Origin: Nitrospira sp.
GTDB lineage: Bacteria; Nitrospirota; Nitrospiria; Nitrospirales; Nitrospiraceae
Length of the DNA: 57,080 bases
Direction: 5' to 3'
Assembly: GCA_016788885.1 (NCBI GenBank)
Contig: JAEURX010000070.1
Span: 1 to 57,080, forward strand
Below, piece by piece: positions 35,379-43,719 of this stretch. The first letter of the stretch is position 1, and each line of letters opens with the position of its first letter. The position numbers were made by a program, and so were the translations under genes. The notes beneath the pieces were generated by a model. That model had not been told where the DNA came from, made no database searches, and worked only from the letters and a program-made list of their open reading frames with translations.

Positions 35379-35863
35379 CCCAACTTCCTCTGTACCGCCT
35401 CTCTTCTCAGCTCGCGAAAAAAATCCTGCAGCAGACTCTGGCTCTCTTCCGCACACACCCCGCCGATGACGTCCACACGATGGTTCAGTCTGGGTTCCGG
35501 GGGAATGTTCATGATGGATCCGCAGGCGCCCGCTTTCGGGTCCGGCGCTCCGAAGACCAGACGCGGAATACGAGCCAGGACGATCGCGCCGATGCACATC
35601 GTGCAGGGTTCGAGGGTGACGTACAGCGTGCAGTCGATGAGGCGCCAGCTCTTCGTCTGCTTGGCAGCGTCCCGGATGGCAAGCATTTCCGCATGCGCGG
35701 TGGGGTCCTGATCAGTTTCACGGAGATTATGGGCCCGGGCGATGACGATGCCATCGCGGACGAGCAGGGCGGCGATCGGTACTTCGCCGATCAGCGGCGC
35801 CTCTCGAGCGAGGGCCAGGGCCTGCTGCATAAACTGGCTATCGAGATCCTGGGGCAGGGACAT
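35372..35863 (-). CDS. tadA: tRNA-specific adenosine deaminase
   Basis: A 163-residue zinc deaminase that converts A34 of tRNA-Arg(ACG) to inosine. The zinc and proton-shuttle motif HAE (57-59) and PCTMC (86-90) are present, with the family's typical ECGxx replacement GACGSIMNI. Normal length. Convergent with the PPTase gene. Confidence 0.93.
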   Translation of the reverse strand: MSLPQDLDSQFMQQALALAREAPLIGEVPIAALLVRDGIVIARAHNLRETDQDPTAHAEMLAIRDAAKQTKSWRLIDCTLYVTLEPCTMCIGAIVLARIPRLVFGAPDPKAGACGSIMNIPPEPRLNHRVDVIGGVCAEESQSLLQDFFRELRREAVQRKLGQ

Positions 35864-35896
35864 GGTGTCGTGGTACGTGTTGGTCGGCGGTACAAA

Positions 35897-35912
35897 CCCC
35901 CGTCATCGGGGG
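35897..35912 (-). terminator. Hairpin after the sigma/anti-sigma operon
   Basis: Perfect 6-base arms CCCCCG and CGGGGG around TCAT. Read leftward it is followed by TTTGT, so a weak intrinsic terminator is plausible. It lies between the anti-sigma stop and the tadA start, where a leftward transcript should end. Confidence 0.4.
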
Positions 35913-35984
35913 CAAGAACGCATGCTAGCATGTTTGGGGCAGGAAACCGCAGTGGAACGTTTGTCGGGAAGGATGGGCTGACGG

Positions 35985-37001
35985 CTAGATTTGACCGATC
36001 AAGTAGATGGCCCCGGTCGGCTCCGGACGCCCGCCGTCCGGCTCCACGGTGACGGCGAATTTCTTCATGCGTGGAAACTCACCCATGTTTTTGATGAACA
36101 TGCGGGCTTTTTGGCCTGCATCCAATCCGAACACACCCGCGCTCACCGGTTTGTCGTCGATGGCCCAGAGCTGATAAACCTTTCCGCTCGGGAGCGCAGG
36201 CAGATTGAACGCATAGAGCCAGGCCTTCTTAGTGGTCGGGTCGAACAGCAGGAACGCGCCTGCCGACTTCGCCATCTCGGATCCTGACAGGGAGACGACT
36301 CTGGAAGCGGGATTCTTGAACAGCCCGGCAAACTCCTCGCTCTGGCGGGCAAGCCGTTGTAACGCGCTGTCGTGTTGCGTCAACTGTGCATGCGCGTCGT
36401 CCAACTCCGCTTCCCGTTGTAATAACTGATCGCGCAGTTCAGCCACTTCGGTAGTGCGTTGACCCAGTTCGGACTTGAGGGAGCCGAGCGTTTGGTCGCG
36501 TTGTTGGAGTTCCGTTTGTAACGCGGCCACTCGCGCGGACCCCTGTTGTACTGCCGCTTGCAGCTGTTGGATTTCACCCGAACGTTGTGCGGTTTGCGTG
36601 TATGACAGCCAGGCGACATACCCGCCTCCCACCACCAAAGCTACGGCGGCGAATCCCATGGCAAACCGGAAGGGCAGCGAGCGGGCAGGCGTGATAGGCG
36701 GAAACAGGTGGTTCATCCATTCGCCCGGCTCCAGACTGGATCGTGGGCTTGGCTGTTCCGTTTCGGGCTGGCCCGACGTCGACGCGGGCGCCATCATGAT
36801 CTTGGCTTTGAGCGTGTTGGGGGGCGTCGCGGGAGTGAGCCCGAACGGCAAGAGCGATGCGACGGTTTGATAGTCTTTCAGGGTCGCATGGCAGGCGGCG
36901 CACCCGGACAGCAGATGGGCTTCGATGGCCTGCCGCTCCGAACGCTCCAACGCGCCGATGGCGTAAAGGGGAACCGCTTCTTCCAATTCTTCGTGGGTCA
37001 T
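35985..37001 (-). CDS. Anti-sigma factor with zinc-finger-like N-terminus and RskA C-terminal domain
   Basis: A 338-residue membrane anti-sigma factor. The N-terminus has a ZAS-like motif (His29, Cys34, Cys37 in EAHLLSGCAAC) that would hold the sigma factor; a membrane segment spans about 112-133; a coiled coil of Gln/Leu/Glu heptads follows (about 140-215); the exported C-terminal domain is RskA-like (WLYAFNLPALPSGKVYQLW, GAIYLIGQI). The sigma gene overlaps the start by four bases (ATGA), so both are made together in stoichiometric fashion. Confidence 0.9.
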   Translation of the reverse strand: MTHEELEEAVPLYAIGALERSERQAIEAHLLSGCAACHATLKDYQTVASLLPFGLTPATPPNTLKAKIMMAPASTSGQPETEQPSPRSSLEPGEWMNHLFPPITPARSLPFRFAMGFAAVALVVGGGYVAWLSYTQTAQRSGEIQQLQAAVQQGSARVAALQTELQQRDQTLGSLKSELGQRTTEVAELRDQLLQREAELDDAHAQLTQHDSALQRLARQSEEFAGLFKNPASRVVSLSGSEMAKSAGAFLLFDPTTKKAWLYAFNLPALPSGKVYQLWAIDDKPVSAGVFGLDAGQKARMFIKNMGEFPRMKKFAVTVEPDGGRPEPTGAIYLIGQI

Positions 37002-37603
37002 GCGTGGTGACCTTGCGGCAGCGTCTCCTGCAAGGACGCGCGGAGTTTCGTCATGGCCAGCTTGATTCGAGTCTTCACCGTGCCCAATGGTTGATTCAAT
37101 TTGGCGGCGATCTCCGTATGCGTCAAGCCCTGGTAAAAGGCCATTTCGATGGCCTGCTGTTGCGGAAGCGGTAGGTCGAGAATCGCTTTCGCCATGAGCT
37201 GCCGGATTTCCGTGTCCTCACGGGCTTCATACGGGTTCGGGCTGACATCAGGCGTGACGGACACCAGGGGGTGGTCGAACGAATCGGCCACGACCTGCTG
37301 TCCACGCGAGGTGCGTGCGCGTAGCCGATCGATGGCGCGACTACGGGTCAGGGTGACCAGCCAGGCGATGGGACTGCCTCGCCCCACATCGTACTTGGCA
37401 ATTTTTCTCCAGACTTCGAGGTACACGTCCTGGAGCAACTCCGCCGCCTCGTCGCGATTGCTGAGAATGCGATACGCCAGCGTAAACAGCAATGTGCTGG
37501 ATTGGTCGTAGAGTTGGCCGAATGCCTGTTGATCGCCCTTGGCCACGCGGGCCAGGAGCTTGGGATCGATCGATGATGCAGCGTGTCGCGGGGCAGCGTC
37601 CAT
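36998..37603 (-). CDS. ECF-type RNA polymerase sigma factor
   Basis: A 201-residue group IV sigma factor. Region 2 is at about 25-95 (YDQSSTLLFTLAYRIL, AAELLQDVYLEVWRKI, PIAWLVTLTRSRAIDRLR); region 4 with its helix-turn-helix is at about 140-190 (LPLPQQQAIEMAFYQGLTH, EIAAKLNQPLGTVKTRIK). It resembles the SigK/RskA-linked group. Start ATG 37603 is chosen for length; a longer frame exists. It would be held by the adjacent membrane anti-sigma factor and released by an envelope or redox signal. Confidence 0.93.
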   Translation of the reverse strand: MDAAPRHAASSIDPKLLARVAKGDQQAFGQLYDQSSTLLFTLAYRILSNRDEAAELLQDVYLEVWRKIAKYDVGRGSPIAWLVTLTRSRAIDRLRARTSRGQQVVADSFDHPLVSVTPDVSPNPYEAREDTEIRQLMAKAILDLPLPQQQAIEMAFYQGLTHTEIAAKLNQPLGTVKTRIKLAMTKLRASLQETLPQGHHA

Positions 37604-37724
37604 GCAGGGCCTAGATGCGTGCAGCTCTCCGTGATTCCGAATAGGGCCCACTATAACACTGTACGGGAAAAACGACTAATCGGATGTCAGTTTGCGCAGA
37701 GGTCGAGACTCGCCGGGGTGACGC

Positions 37725-38804
37725 TTATACGTATCCGGCCAGAAACTGTGCGGCGTCCTGTGCTCCGGACAGCGGCGGTGGTTGCGCCGCAGGTGGTTGC
37801 GCCAGTGCCTGACGGAGGGCGGGCTCCCATGCTCCACGATGAAAATCCTCCCGCGACAGTTCCGCTCCACGTCCATATCGATGAAGATAATCCACCAGCG
37901 ACTGCTCATCGGCGAAATTGTAACGGCGGACGTAGACGACGGGAATGCCGAGCGCGACGGATTCGACAATAGTGCCGTACCCCGGCTTGGTGACCACGAG
38001 GTCCACGGAAGCCAGGATCTGTTTGAACGGGAGGCCAAGGGCGGCGAGCGACACGACTCGCGAGCAGTCGTTCGGAACAGGGCCATCGAAGAGGAAGCGA
38101 CAGGATTGCATGGCGTCCATCTGTTCGAACGGCGGATTGGTGAGTGGAATACCGCCGAATCCGACCAGGATCAGACGGTCTTCATCGTCGGCGCCTACGG
38201 ACCGTCGCAGTTGCGCGCGCTGAGGACTGCTCGGCTCCGCGATGGGGCCGATGTCATACAGGTTTCGAAAGGCCGTGATGGCCAGGCCCGGAGCCACCCG
38301 CAGGAAGGCGTCAGCCTGGCCATAGGCGGCTCGGATCTGGCGCAGGATGGCGACTTGATCAGATAGTGCGTGATCGAGGAATGGTTCGAGCACGAGGTCC
38401 CACGAGAGGGAACAGAGCCCGATCGTCGGGACGTTCGCCGCGGCCCCGGCGGCAACTCCAAGATGGGAGATATCCGAGAGGACCACGGCTGGCCGGGCGT
38501 CACGTATCAGAGCAGCCTCGGCGGCGATCTTCCGCTCCCAATCCGCGTGGAGTGTCCGGTGAGCCTCCCACGTTCCCGGAACATCGATTGTGAGTGGCCC
38601 GTTCTGGATACAACCGACATCCTGTTGGGCGGAACTCAATTCCCAGGGCAGCGACAGGCGGGGTTCAAAGAACGTGGCAGGCACGGATGTTCGAAGGAGG
38701 GCCTTCAGGTGCGGGACTCGCTTCGCCAGGGCGTTCAGGACCGGCACCACCTGCGCCGCATGGCCGTAGCCATGCCCTGAAATAGAACACCAAATCAGCG
38801 GCAT
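37725..38804 (-). CDS. Glycosyltransferase-like protein (MurG/GT-B fold)
   Basis: A 359-residue GT-B-fold protein. The start (CSISGHGYGHAAQVVPVLNAL) is the glycine/histidine loop of MurG-like and L-arabinokinase-type N-terminal domains; LILVGFGGIP and KPGYGTIVESVALGIPVVYV in the second half form a nucleotide-sugar-binding site. The donor and acceptor are unknown. Monocistronic, with about 160 gene-free bases to its right. Confidence 0.75.
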   Translation of the reverse strand: MPLIWCSISGHGYGHAAQVVPVLNALAKRVPHLKALLRTSVPATFFEPRLSLPWELSSAQQDVGCIQNGPLTIDVPGTWEAHRTLHADWERKIAAEAALIRDARPAVVLSDISHLGVAAGAAANVPTIGLCSLSWDLVLEPFLDHALSDQVAILRQIRAAYGQADAFLRVAPGLAITAFRNLYDIGPIAEPSSPQRAQLRRSVGADDEDRLILVGFGGIPLTNPPFEQMDAMQSCRFLFDGPVPNDCSRVVSLAALGLPFKQILASVDLVVTKPGYGTIVESVALGIPVVYVRRYNFADEQSLVDYLHRYGRGAELSREDFHRGAWEPALRQALAQPPAAQPPPLSGAQDAAQFLAGYV

Positions 38805-38963
38805 GGCAGGGGATGGACATGCGCCACCGTGGTGATGCTCAATCTGGCATCCTGCTCGCTGGACAATCGACGAGATATCTGCGGACCTGCACCGTCCGTG
38901 ACCCTATTCGGTGCCGTGTCGGAGTTACTCGTGGGAGTGGTACGCGAGAGCATCATCCGCCGA

Positions 38964-39164
38964 TCAGCTGTTTGAGTAGTCGGATTCCATCGGGGCGATG
39001 TTGTACATGAGCTCCAAATCGAACTCGTCGATCAGTTCGTTTACGGCAGCCCGCCCCATGTCGGAACGCACTTCGTTGATCACCAATTCGATCGCCATGG
39101 CGGCGTGCTGGCCGTACTGGGTGATGGCGGATTCGATTCGTTGTCTGGCTGTGTCGAGATCCAT
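38964..39164 (-). CDS. Small acidic protein (66 residues)
   Basis: A 66-residue soluble helical acidic protein beginning MDLDTARQRIESAITQYG and ending in an acidic stretch. The ribosome site GGAGGACCT directly precedes the ATG at 39164. It lies 17 bases after a small TPR gene in the same orientation, so it is probably co-transcribed. No family recognised. Confidence 0.6.
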   Translation of the reverse strand: MDLDTARQRIESAITQYGQHAAMAIELVINEVRSDMGRAAVNELIDEFDLELMYNIAPMESDYSNS

Positions 39165-39181
39165 AGGTCCTCCACTCCGGG

Positions 39182-39499
39182 TTACCCGAGCGTTCGCAGG
39201 AGTTGTTGCAGTTCCGGCACGAGGTCTACACCGCCATTCGATCGACCGGACACCGCGGCATCGATCCCGGCCTTCAAGACCGGTTTGGCGTCCTCTGTTT
39301 TCCCCAGCTTCACGAGTGCGCGCCCCAGCGCGAGGTGCGAGGCGACGTGCGTGGGGTCCAACTGCGTGGCGACCGTGAGGTGCTCTGCCGCCTCTTCGAG
39401 GCTGCCGCCTTCCTGCAGGATCTTGTTTCCCAAACCATAACGGCCGAGAAATCCCTTCGGGTTCTTTTCCACCATTTGACGAAATGCACTGATATCCAT
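39182..39499 (-). CDS. Small TPR-repeat protein
   Basis: A 105-residue protein with about two tetratricopeptide repeats (GLGNKILQEGGSLEEAAEHL, ASHLALGRALVKLGKTEDAK), helical protein-binding scaffolds. ATG 39499 has AAGGAGCCTC upstream. It sits between another TPR protein gene and the 66-residue gene. Confidence 0.75.
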   Translation of the reverse strand: MDISAFRQMVEKNPKGFLGRYGLGNKILQEGGSLEEAAEHLTVATQLDPTHVASHLALGRALVKLGKTEDAKPVLKAGIDAAVSGRSNGGVDLVPELQQLLRTLG

Positions 39500-39566
39500 G
39501 AGGCTCCTTGTGATGTCGGGATGACTGGAGAAACAAGGTCGGAATTCTAGCATCCCCCCTGTTCGC

Positions 39567-40334
39567 TCAGCTACGGGCTGCTCGCAGTCTTGCGAGGCGA
39601 TCGCGGTCGGCAGCCGAGGGTGCCCGGCCGGTGCCCAGCGCCAGGTGATGAAGGCGCTCCACGCAACGGATGGCCGCGACGGTGTCCTGTCGCTGCTCAT
39701 ACAAGTCGGCTAGTTCCCGCAATACCGCCGCCTCGCCGGCCGGATTACCGAGTTTGATGAAATGTTCGGTGGCATTGTTGAAGCACCGTTCCGCTTCCAC
39801 TGAGTGCCGACTGTCCAGGAACATTTTTCCCATCTGGCTGTAGGTGCCGGCCAGCCCTTCCTCGTTCCCGACGATGCGATGGGCATCCAAGGCTTGGGTG
39901 AACAGTCGAACGGATTCCTCCCAGTGCTGCTGCCGCGCTTCGTCCATCGCCAGGTTGTGGTAGAGAATGCCCAACGCGCGATGGTCGTCCAACGGTTTCA
40001 ACAGGTCGAGTGCTTCGAGGTAATAGGGACGCGCCTTGTCCGGCTGATCGGCGCCGATATAGAGGTTGCCGAGATTCACGAGGGTGTGCGCGATGGCGTG
40101 CGGATCTCGCTCATCGCGTTGAATGGTCAGCACCTCTTTATAGCAGGCGTCGGCTTGGTCGAACTGACCAGACAGCGCCAGCGTATTCCCGAGATTGCCG
40201 AGACTGTTGGAGAGTTCGCGTGGTGTGCCCGTGAGGCGGTCGTCCTTGACTGCGGATTCCCAGGCGGCCCGTGCCTGGACGAGATCGCCCCGGTGGAGAA
40301 AAATGCGCGCGCGATGTTTATCGTTTTCAGCCAT
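39567..40334 (-). CDS. TPR-repeat protein
   Basis: A 255-residue protein made almost entirely of tetratricopeptide repeats (LGNLGNTLALSGQFDQADAC, LVNLGNLYIGADQPDKAR, and at least three more). No signal peptide or membrane segment; a cytosolic scaffold. Binding partner unknown. Similar in spacing to Kinesin-light-chain-like TPRs. Confidence 0.85.
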   Translation of the reverse strand: MAENDKHRARIFLHRGDLVQARAAWESAVKDDRLTGTPRELSNSLGNLGNTLALSGQFDQADACYKEVLTIQRDERDPHAIAHTLVNLGNLYIGADQPDKARPYYLEALDLLKPLDDHRALGILYHNLAMDEARQQHWEESVRLFTQALDAHRIVGNEEGLAGTYSQMGKMFLDSRHSVEAERCFNNATEHFIKLGNPAGEAAVLRELADLYEQRQDTVAAIRCVERLHHLALGTGRAPSAADRDRLARLRAARS

Positions 40335-40454
40335 AGAGTGCGTGAAACGTTAGACGTGAAAGGTGAATCGTGAAAAGAGACAGAAAGTATGGACAGTAGC
40401 CATGCGGTTATTTTCGATCCGAGGCGGTGAACGTTTCACGTCTCACGCCATACG

Positions 40455-40877
40455 TCAGTCGCCGCCTTTGGGGGTATCCTTTCGGAATTCCACCACGATG
40501 TCGTCTTCCTCGTCTAAGCCTAATCCGGTACGAAATGACTCCAGCAGTTCCGTGACGTGATTCACGTGCCGGGGGTCTTTTCCCTCCGGCGAGGCAAGGT
40601 AGGCTTCGGCGAGTGTCATGCCGGTCTGAAAATGCCGTGCAATGGTTTCTTCCGTGACCTGTTGCCAGGTGATATAGATGCAGAAGGCCTGGAAGCGATG
40701 CGCGGTGGGGTGGCGGGCGGCCAGCGCAAGGAGTTGCTCGTAGGCCTCTCTCGCCGTGGCGCCGGCATTGGAGGAAAATGTCGCTTCCAGTTCAACGGCC
40801 TCGTCCCAGTCGGCACCGAGTTCAGCTTCGGCTTCCCGTAACGTGTCTTGAGCGGCCAGCGCGGCATCGAATCGCAT
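40455..40877 (-). CDS. Hypothetical acidic helical protein
   Basis: A 140-residue protein with no family I recognise. It is rich in Glu and Ala, mostly helical (AREAYEQLLALAARHPTAHR resembles a TPR-like helix pair) and ends in an acidic then basic tail (LGLDEEDDIVVEFRKDTP). ATG 40877 is chosen because GAGG lies upstream; the frame extends further but without conserved features. It neighbours the TPR genes and may be functionally linked. Confidence 0.6.
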   Translation of the reverse strand: MRFDAALAAQDTLREAEAELGADWDEAVELEATFSSNAGATAREAYEQLLALAARHPTAHRFQAFCIYITWQQVTEETIARHFQTGMTLAEAYLASPEGKDPRHVNHVTELLESFRTGLGLDEEDDIVVEFRKDTPKGGD

Positions 40878-41032
40878 GCAGTCCTCATCCCTCTCGAAGG
40901 TCGATTGTTTCGTGTGGCTGCAGAATACTGGGTGCGCGGAAGGGAGGTCAATGCCGGGCGAAGCTTGAGTCACGGGAACGTCGACTGTAGAGTAGTGCCG
41001 GGTGTTGCCGGTTCATTCTTCGGGAGGTCATG

Positions 41033-41599
41033 ATGGCTGTTGAATCGTGCATGCTTCCGCTGGGGAGCACGGCTCCTTCGTTCGAGCTTCCCGATGTGAC
41101 GAGCGGGCAGTGCTATCGCCTGGAGTCCTTCGCCGGGAAGGCTGCCTTGCTGGTGATGTTCATCTGTCGCCATTGTCCCTACGTGCAACATATTGAACAG
41201 CAGTTGGCTCAGTTGGGGCGGGATTACGAGGGCAGCGGTCTGGGCATCATCGCGATCAGCAGCAATGATCCCGCCGGCTACCCTGAGGACGCCCCGGATC
41301 GATTGAAAGAACTGGCACAGCGCGTGGACTTCCACTTTCCGTTCTGCTTCGATGCCACGCAAGAGATCGCGAAGGCTTATCGCGCGGCCTGCACGCCGGA
41401 TTTCTACCTGTTTGACGGGCAACGCCGACTCGTCTATCGAGGCCGACTGGATGACAGCCGTCCCGGCAGCAATAGGCCGGTGACCGGTCGAGACCTTCGC
41501 GCTGCAATCGATGCGGTGCTGGAGGGAACCATCGTTCCAGGCGATCAACAGCCGAGCATCGGCTGTAGTATCAAATGGAAGCCCGGCAACGCGCCATGA
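41033..41599 (+). CDS. Thioredoxin-fold (AhpC/TSA-like) redox protein
   Basis: A 188-residue protein of the peroxiredoxin/thioredoxin-like family. The opening LGSTAPSFELPDV and the active-site CRHCPY (CxxC) are diagnostic; the C-terminal CTPDFYLFDGQRRLVYRG contains the cis-Pro after a Cys-Thr. Likely a cytosolic thiol-disulfide oxidoreductase or peroxidase; electron partner unknown. Of two adjacent ATGs, 41033 is better spaced from GGGAGG than 41030. Confidence 0.88.
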   Translation: MAVESCMLPLGSTAPSFELPDVTSGQCYRLESFAGKAALLVMFICRHCPYVQHIEQQLAQLGRDYEGSGLGIIAISSNDPAGYPEDAPDRLKELAQRVDFHFPFCFDATQEIAKAYRAACTPDFYLFDGQRRLVYRGRLDDSRPGSNRPVTGRDLRAAIDAVLEGTIVPGDQQPSIGCSIKWKPGNAP

Positions 41600-41874
41600 C
41601 CCAGCTCCGCAGGCCTGCACTCCCATTCTGGCTCCTCATCGCAAGCTCTTAGAATATCGGATGAATTATCCGTTGATGGGCTCCGTCCGGCATCCGCACT
41701 TGCTTGCGCGTCTCGCATCCATCCCCGATGTCCCCACTGCGGGAGCCTGTCGTCCGTCAGCGTCCTACAATCCTTCCGCTCCGGCTTTAGAAATAATGGG
41801 CCGGAACCGATACAGATATCCGAGGGCTTTGCAACGGTCGCACGCACATCGCGTCGCAAGGAGGATCGTCCATC
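41600..41874. other. Gene-free spacer before the HDOD gene
   Basis: About 275 bases with no supported gene. It must hold the promoter of the HDOD protein gene; CAAGGAGG before the ATG at 41875 is a strong ribosome site. No operator or RNA structure recognised. Confidence 0.4.
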
Positions 41875-42732
41875 ATGGCATCGGCGCAAGAACTTGTTCA
41901 ATCCTGCTCCAACGTCTTTACCCTGCCGGAGATCTATGTTCGCGTCCGCGATGTCGTCGACAATCCTGAATCCACCATGGAGGATCTGGCGAAAGTCCTC
42001 AAAATGGACCCGGGAATTTCGGCCCGTATGCTCAAGATCGTCAATAGTCCCCTCTACGGCTTTCCCAAGCAGGTCGATACGGTGACGCGTGCGGTGAATC
42101 TGCTCGGCATGCAGGCGGTGCGCGATCTCGTCACGGCGACGACCGTCGGCCGCAGTTTCAGCGGCATGACCGTCCAGATCATGGATCTCTCCGCCTATTG
42201 GCGGAAAAGCGTCCTGTGCGCCTTGATGGCCGGGAAGATCGCCAAAGCCTGCGGCATTGAAGAGAGCGAACGATTTTTCATCGAAGGCCTTCTCCGCGAC
42301 ATCGGGCACCTGGTGCTCTACCAGACGATTCCCGAGCGGGCACAATCGGCCTTGATCGAAGCCGGGAACCTTGGGGAACCGTTGGCGGAAGTCGAGCAGT
42401 CGAATTTCGGGTGCGACTATACGGAAGTCGGCGCCGAGCTCATCCACTCCTGGGGGATGCCGATGCAAATCGAGCAGGCCATCCGTCATCAGTTGTGCCC
42501 CGACGATGCGGGCGACTATGCCCTCCACGCCTCGATCGTGCACCTTGCCGGGGTGGTGGCCGACCATAACGAATTGCATCCGGCCGTTGCTCCGCAAGAG
42601 GTCTCGTTTCATGCGTCCGCGCTGCAGACGACCCGTTTCAATGCCGATGATCGACCGATGTTGCTGCAGGAAGCGCTGGACCAATTGCAGGATACGGTGA
42701 AATTGTTCAGCCCCGTGGCCATGGCCGCGTAA
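41875..42732 (+). CDS. HDOD-domain signalling protein
   Basis: A 285-residue protein whose middle (about residues 18-215) is an HDOD domain, a degenerate HD phosphohydrolase fold common in bacterial signalling: LPEIYVRVRDVVDNPESTME, DPGISARMLKIVNSPLYGFP, EGLLRDIGHLVLY. HDOD proteins usually lack phosphodiesterase activity and act as scaffolds in motility, cell-cycle or c-di-GMP circuits. No receiver or GGDEF domain is fused here. Confidence 0.9.
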   Translation: MASAQELVQSCSNVFTLPEIYVRVRDVVDNPESTMEDLAKVLKMDPGISARMLKIVNSPLYGFPKQVDTVTRAVNLLGMQAVRDLVTATTVGRSFSGMTVQIMDLSAYWRKSVLCALMAGKIAKACGIEESERFFIEGLLRDIGHLVLYQTIPERAQSALIEAGNLGEPLAEVEQSNFGCDYTEVGAELIHSWGMPMQIEQAIRHQLCPDDAGDYALHASIVHLAGVVADHNELHPAVAPQEVSFHASALQTTRFNADDRPMLLQEALDQLQDTVKLFSPVAMAA

Positions 42733-42973
42733 CTCACGGCGCATTCCGCCGGCGGCGCGTTTCAGGTTCCGGCATGCGTCGCCGGCCATCAGACGTCTCT
42801 TCAGAACCCCTCCACGTATCTGTTTCTATGAATCCCTCACCATCCAGCGCAGACGGTCGTTCGTAGCCAGCTCGACGGATCCCTGTGCAGTTCATGACGC
42901 GCGGACTCGTCCCTCCTTGACCGGAGCGAGCAAGACGCGTACACCAGCAGCCTGACTCAAAAGGAGAGCTGGT

Positions 42974-43669
42974 ATGCCTCACGCGCTTCATGCGGAAAAA
43001 CATTTCACGGCCACGGCGACGGTGCGTGATATCGTGATCGGCATGGCCGACGGGTTGACCGTTCCCTTTGCCCTGGCTGCCGGATTGTCCGGAGCGGTGG
43101 CCTCGTCCGCCCTGGTCGTCACGGCGGGATTGGCGGAAATTGCCGCCGGTTCGATCGCCATGGGACTGGGCGGCTATCTTGCGGCCAAGACCGACAGTGA
43201 ACATTATGTGGCGGAACGGTCGCGGGAATTGCGGGAGACCGAGCATATTCCCGAAAAGGAGGCCGAAGAGGTGGCTGAGATTTTTCGCAGTTACGGATTG
43301 CGCGATGAACACATCGCGCCGCTGATCGCCTCCCTTCAAGCCAATCCCGGCCGGTGGGTCGATTTCATGATGCGGTTTGAATTGGGCTTGGAAGAGCCGG
43401 ATCCGTCGCGCGCCCGGTGGAGTGCCTGGACGATCGCGCTCTCCTACGTGATCGGGGGGCTGATTCCGTTGCTGCCGTACATGCTGATTCACGATATCGT
43501 GACGGCGCTGTGGTGGTCGGTGGCCGTGACTCCCGTGGCACTGTTCGTCTTCGGCTACGTGAAAAGCGGATTGACCGGCGTGCCGCCCTGGCGTGGCGGG
43601 GTCCAAACTGTGCTGGTCGGCGGGTTGGCCGCGGCTGCCGCCTTCGGGATCGCCCGGCTCCTGGGCTAA
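42974..43669 (+). CDS. VIT1/CCC1-family metal transporter
   Basis: A 231-residue membrane protein of the vacuolar iron transporter type (iron/manganese). The first membrane helices (DIVIGMADGLTVPFALAAGL, IAAGSIAMGLGGYLAA) carry the family's conserved DG and MG..GYLA pattern. A cytosolic helical region (about 78-135) rich in Glu (EKEAEEVAEIF) matches the metal-binding domain of VIT1. Three helices follow. AAGGAGAG precedes the ATG. Substrate iron versus manganese cannot be decided. Confidence 0.88.
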   Translation: MPHALHAEKHFTATATVRDIVIGMADGLTVPFALAAGLSGAVASSALVVTAGLAEIAAGSIAMGLGGYLAAKTDSEHYVAERSRELRETEHIPEKEAEEVAEIFRSYGLRDEHIAPLIASLQANPGRWVDFMMRFELGLEEPDPSRARWSAWTIALSYVIGGLIPLLPYMLIHDIVTALWWSVAVTPVALFVFGYVKSGLTGVPPWRGGVQTVLVGGLAAAAAFGIARLLG

Positions 43670-43719
43670 GACGGAACGCTGCGTTTACTTTCCTTCATCC
43701 GCCTCGTTAGACTGCCCGC

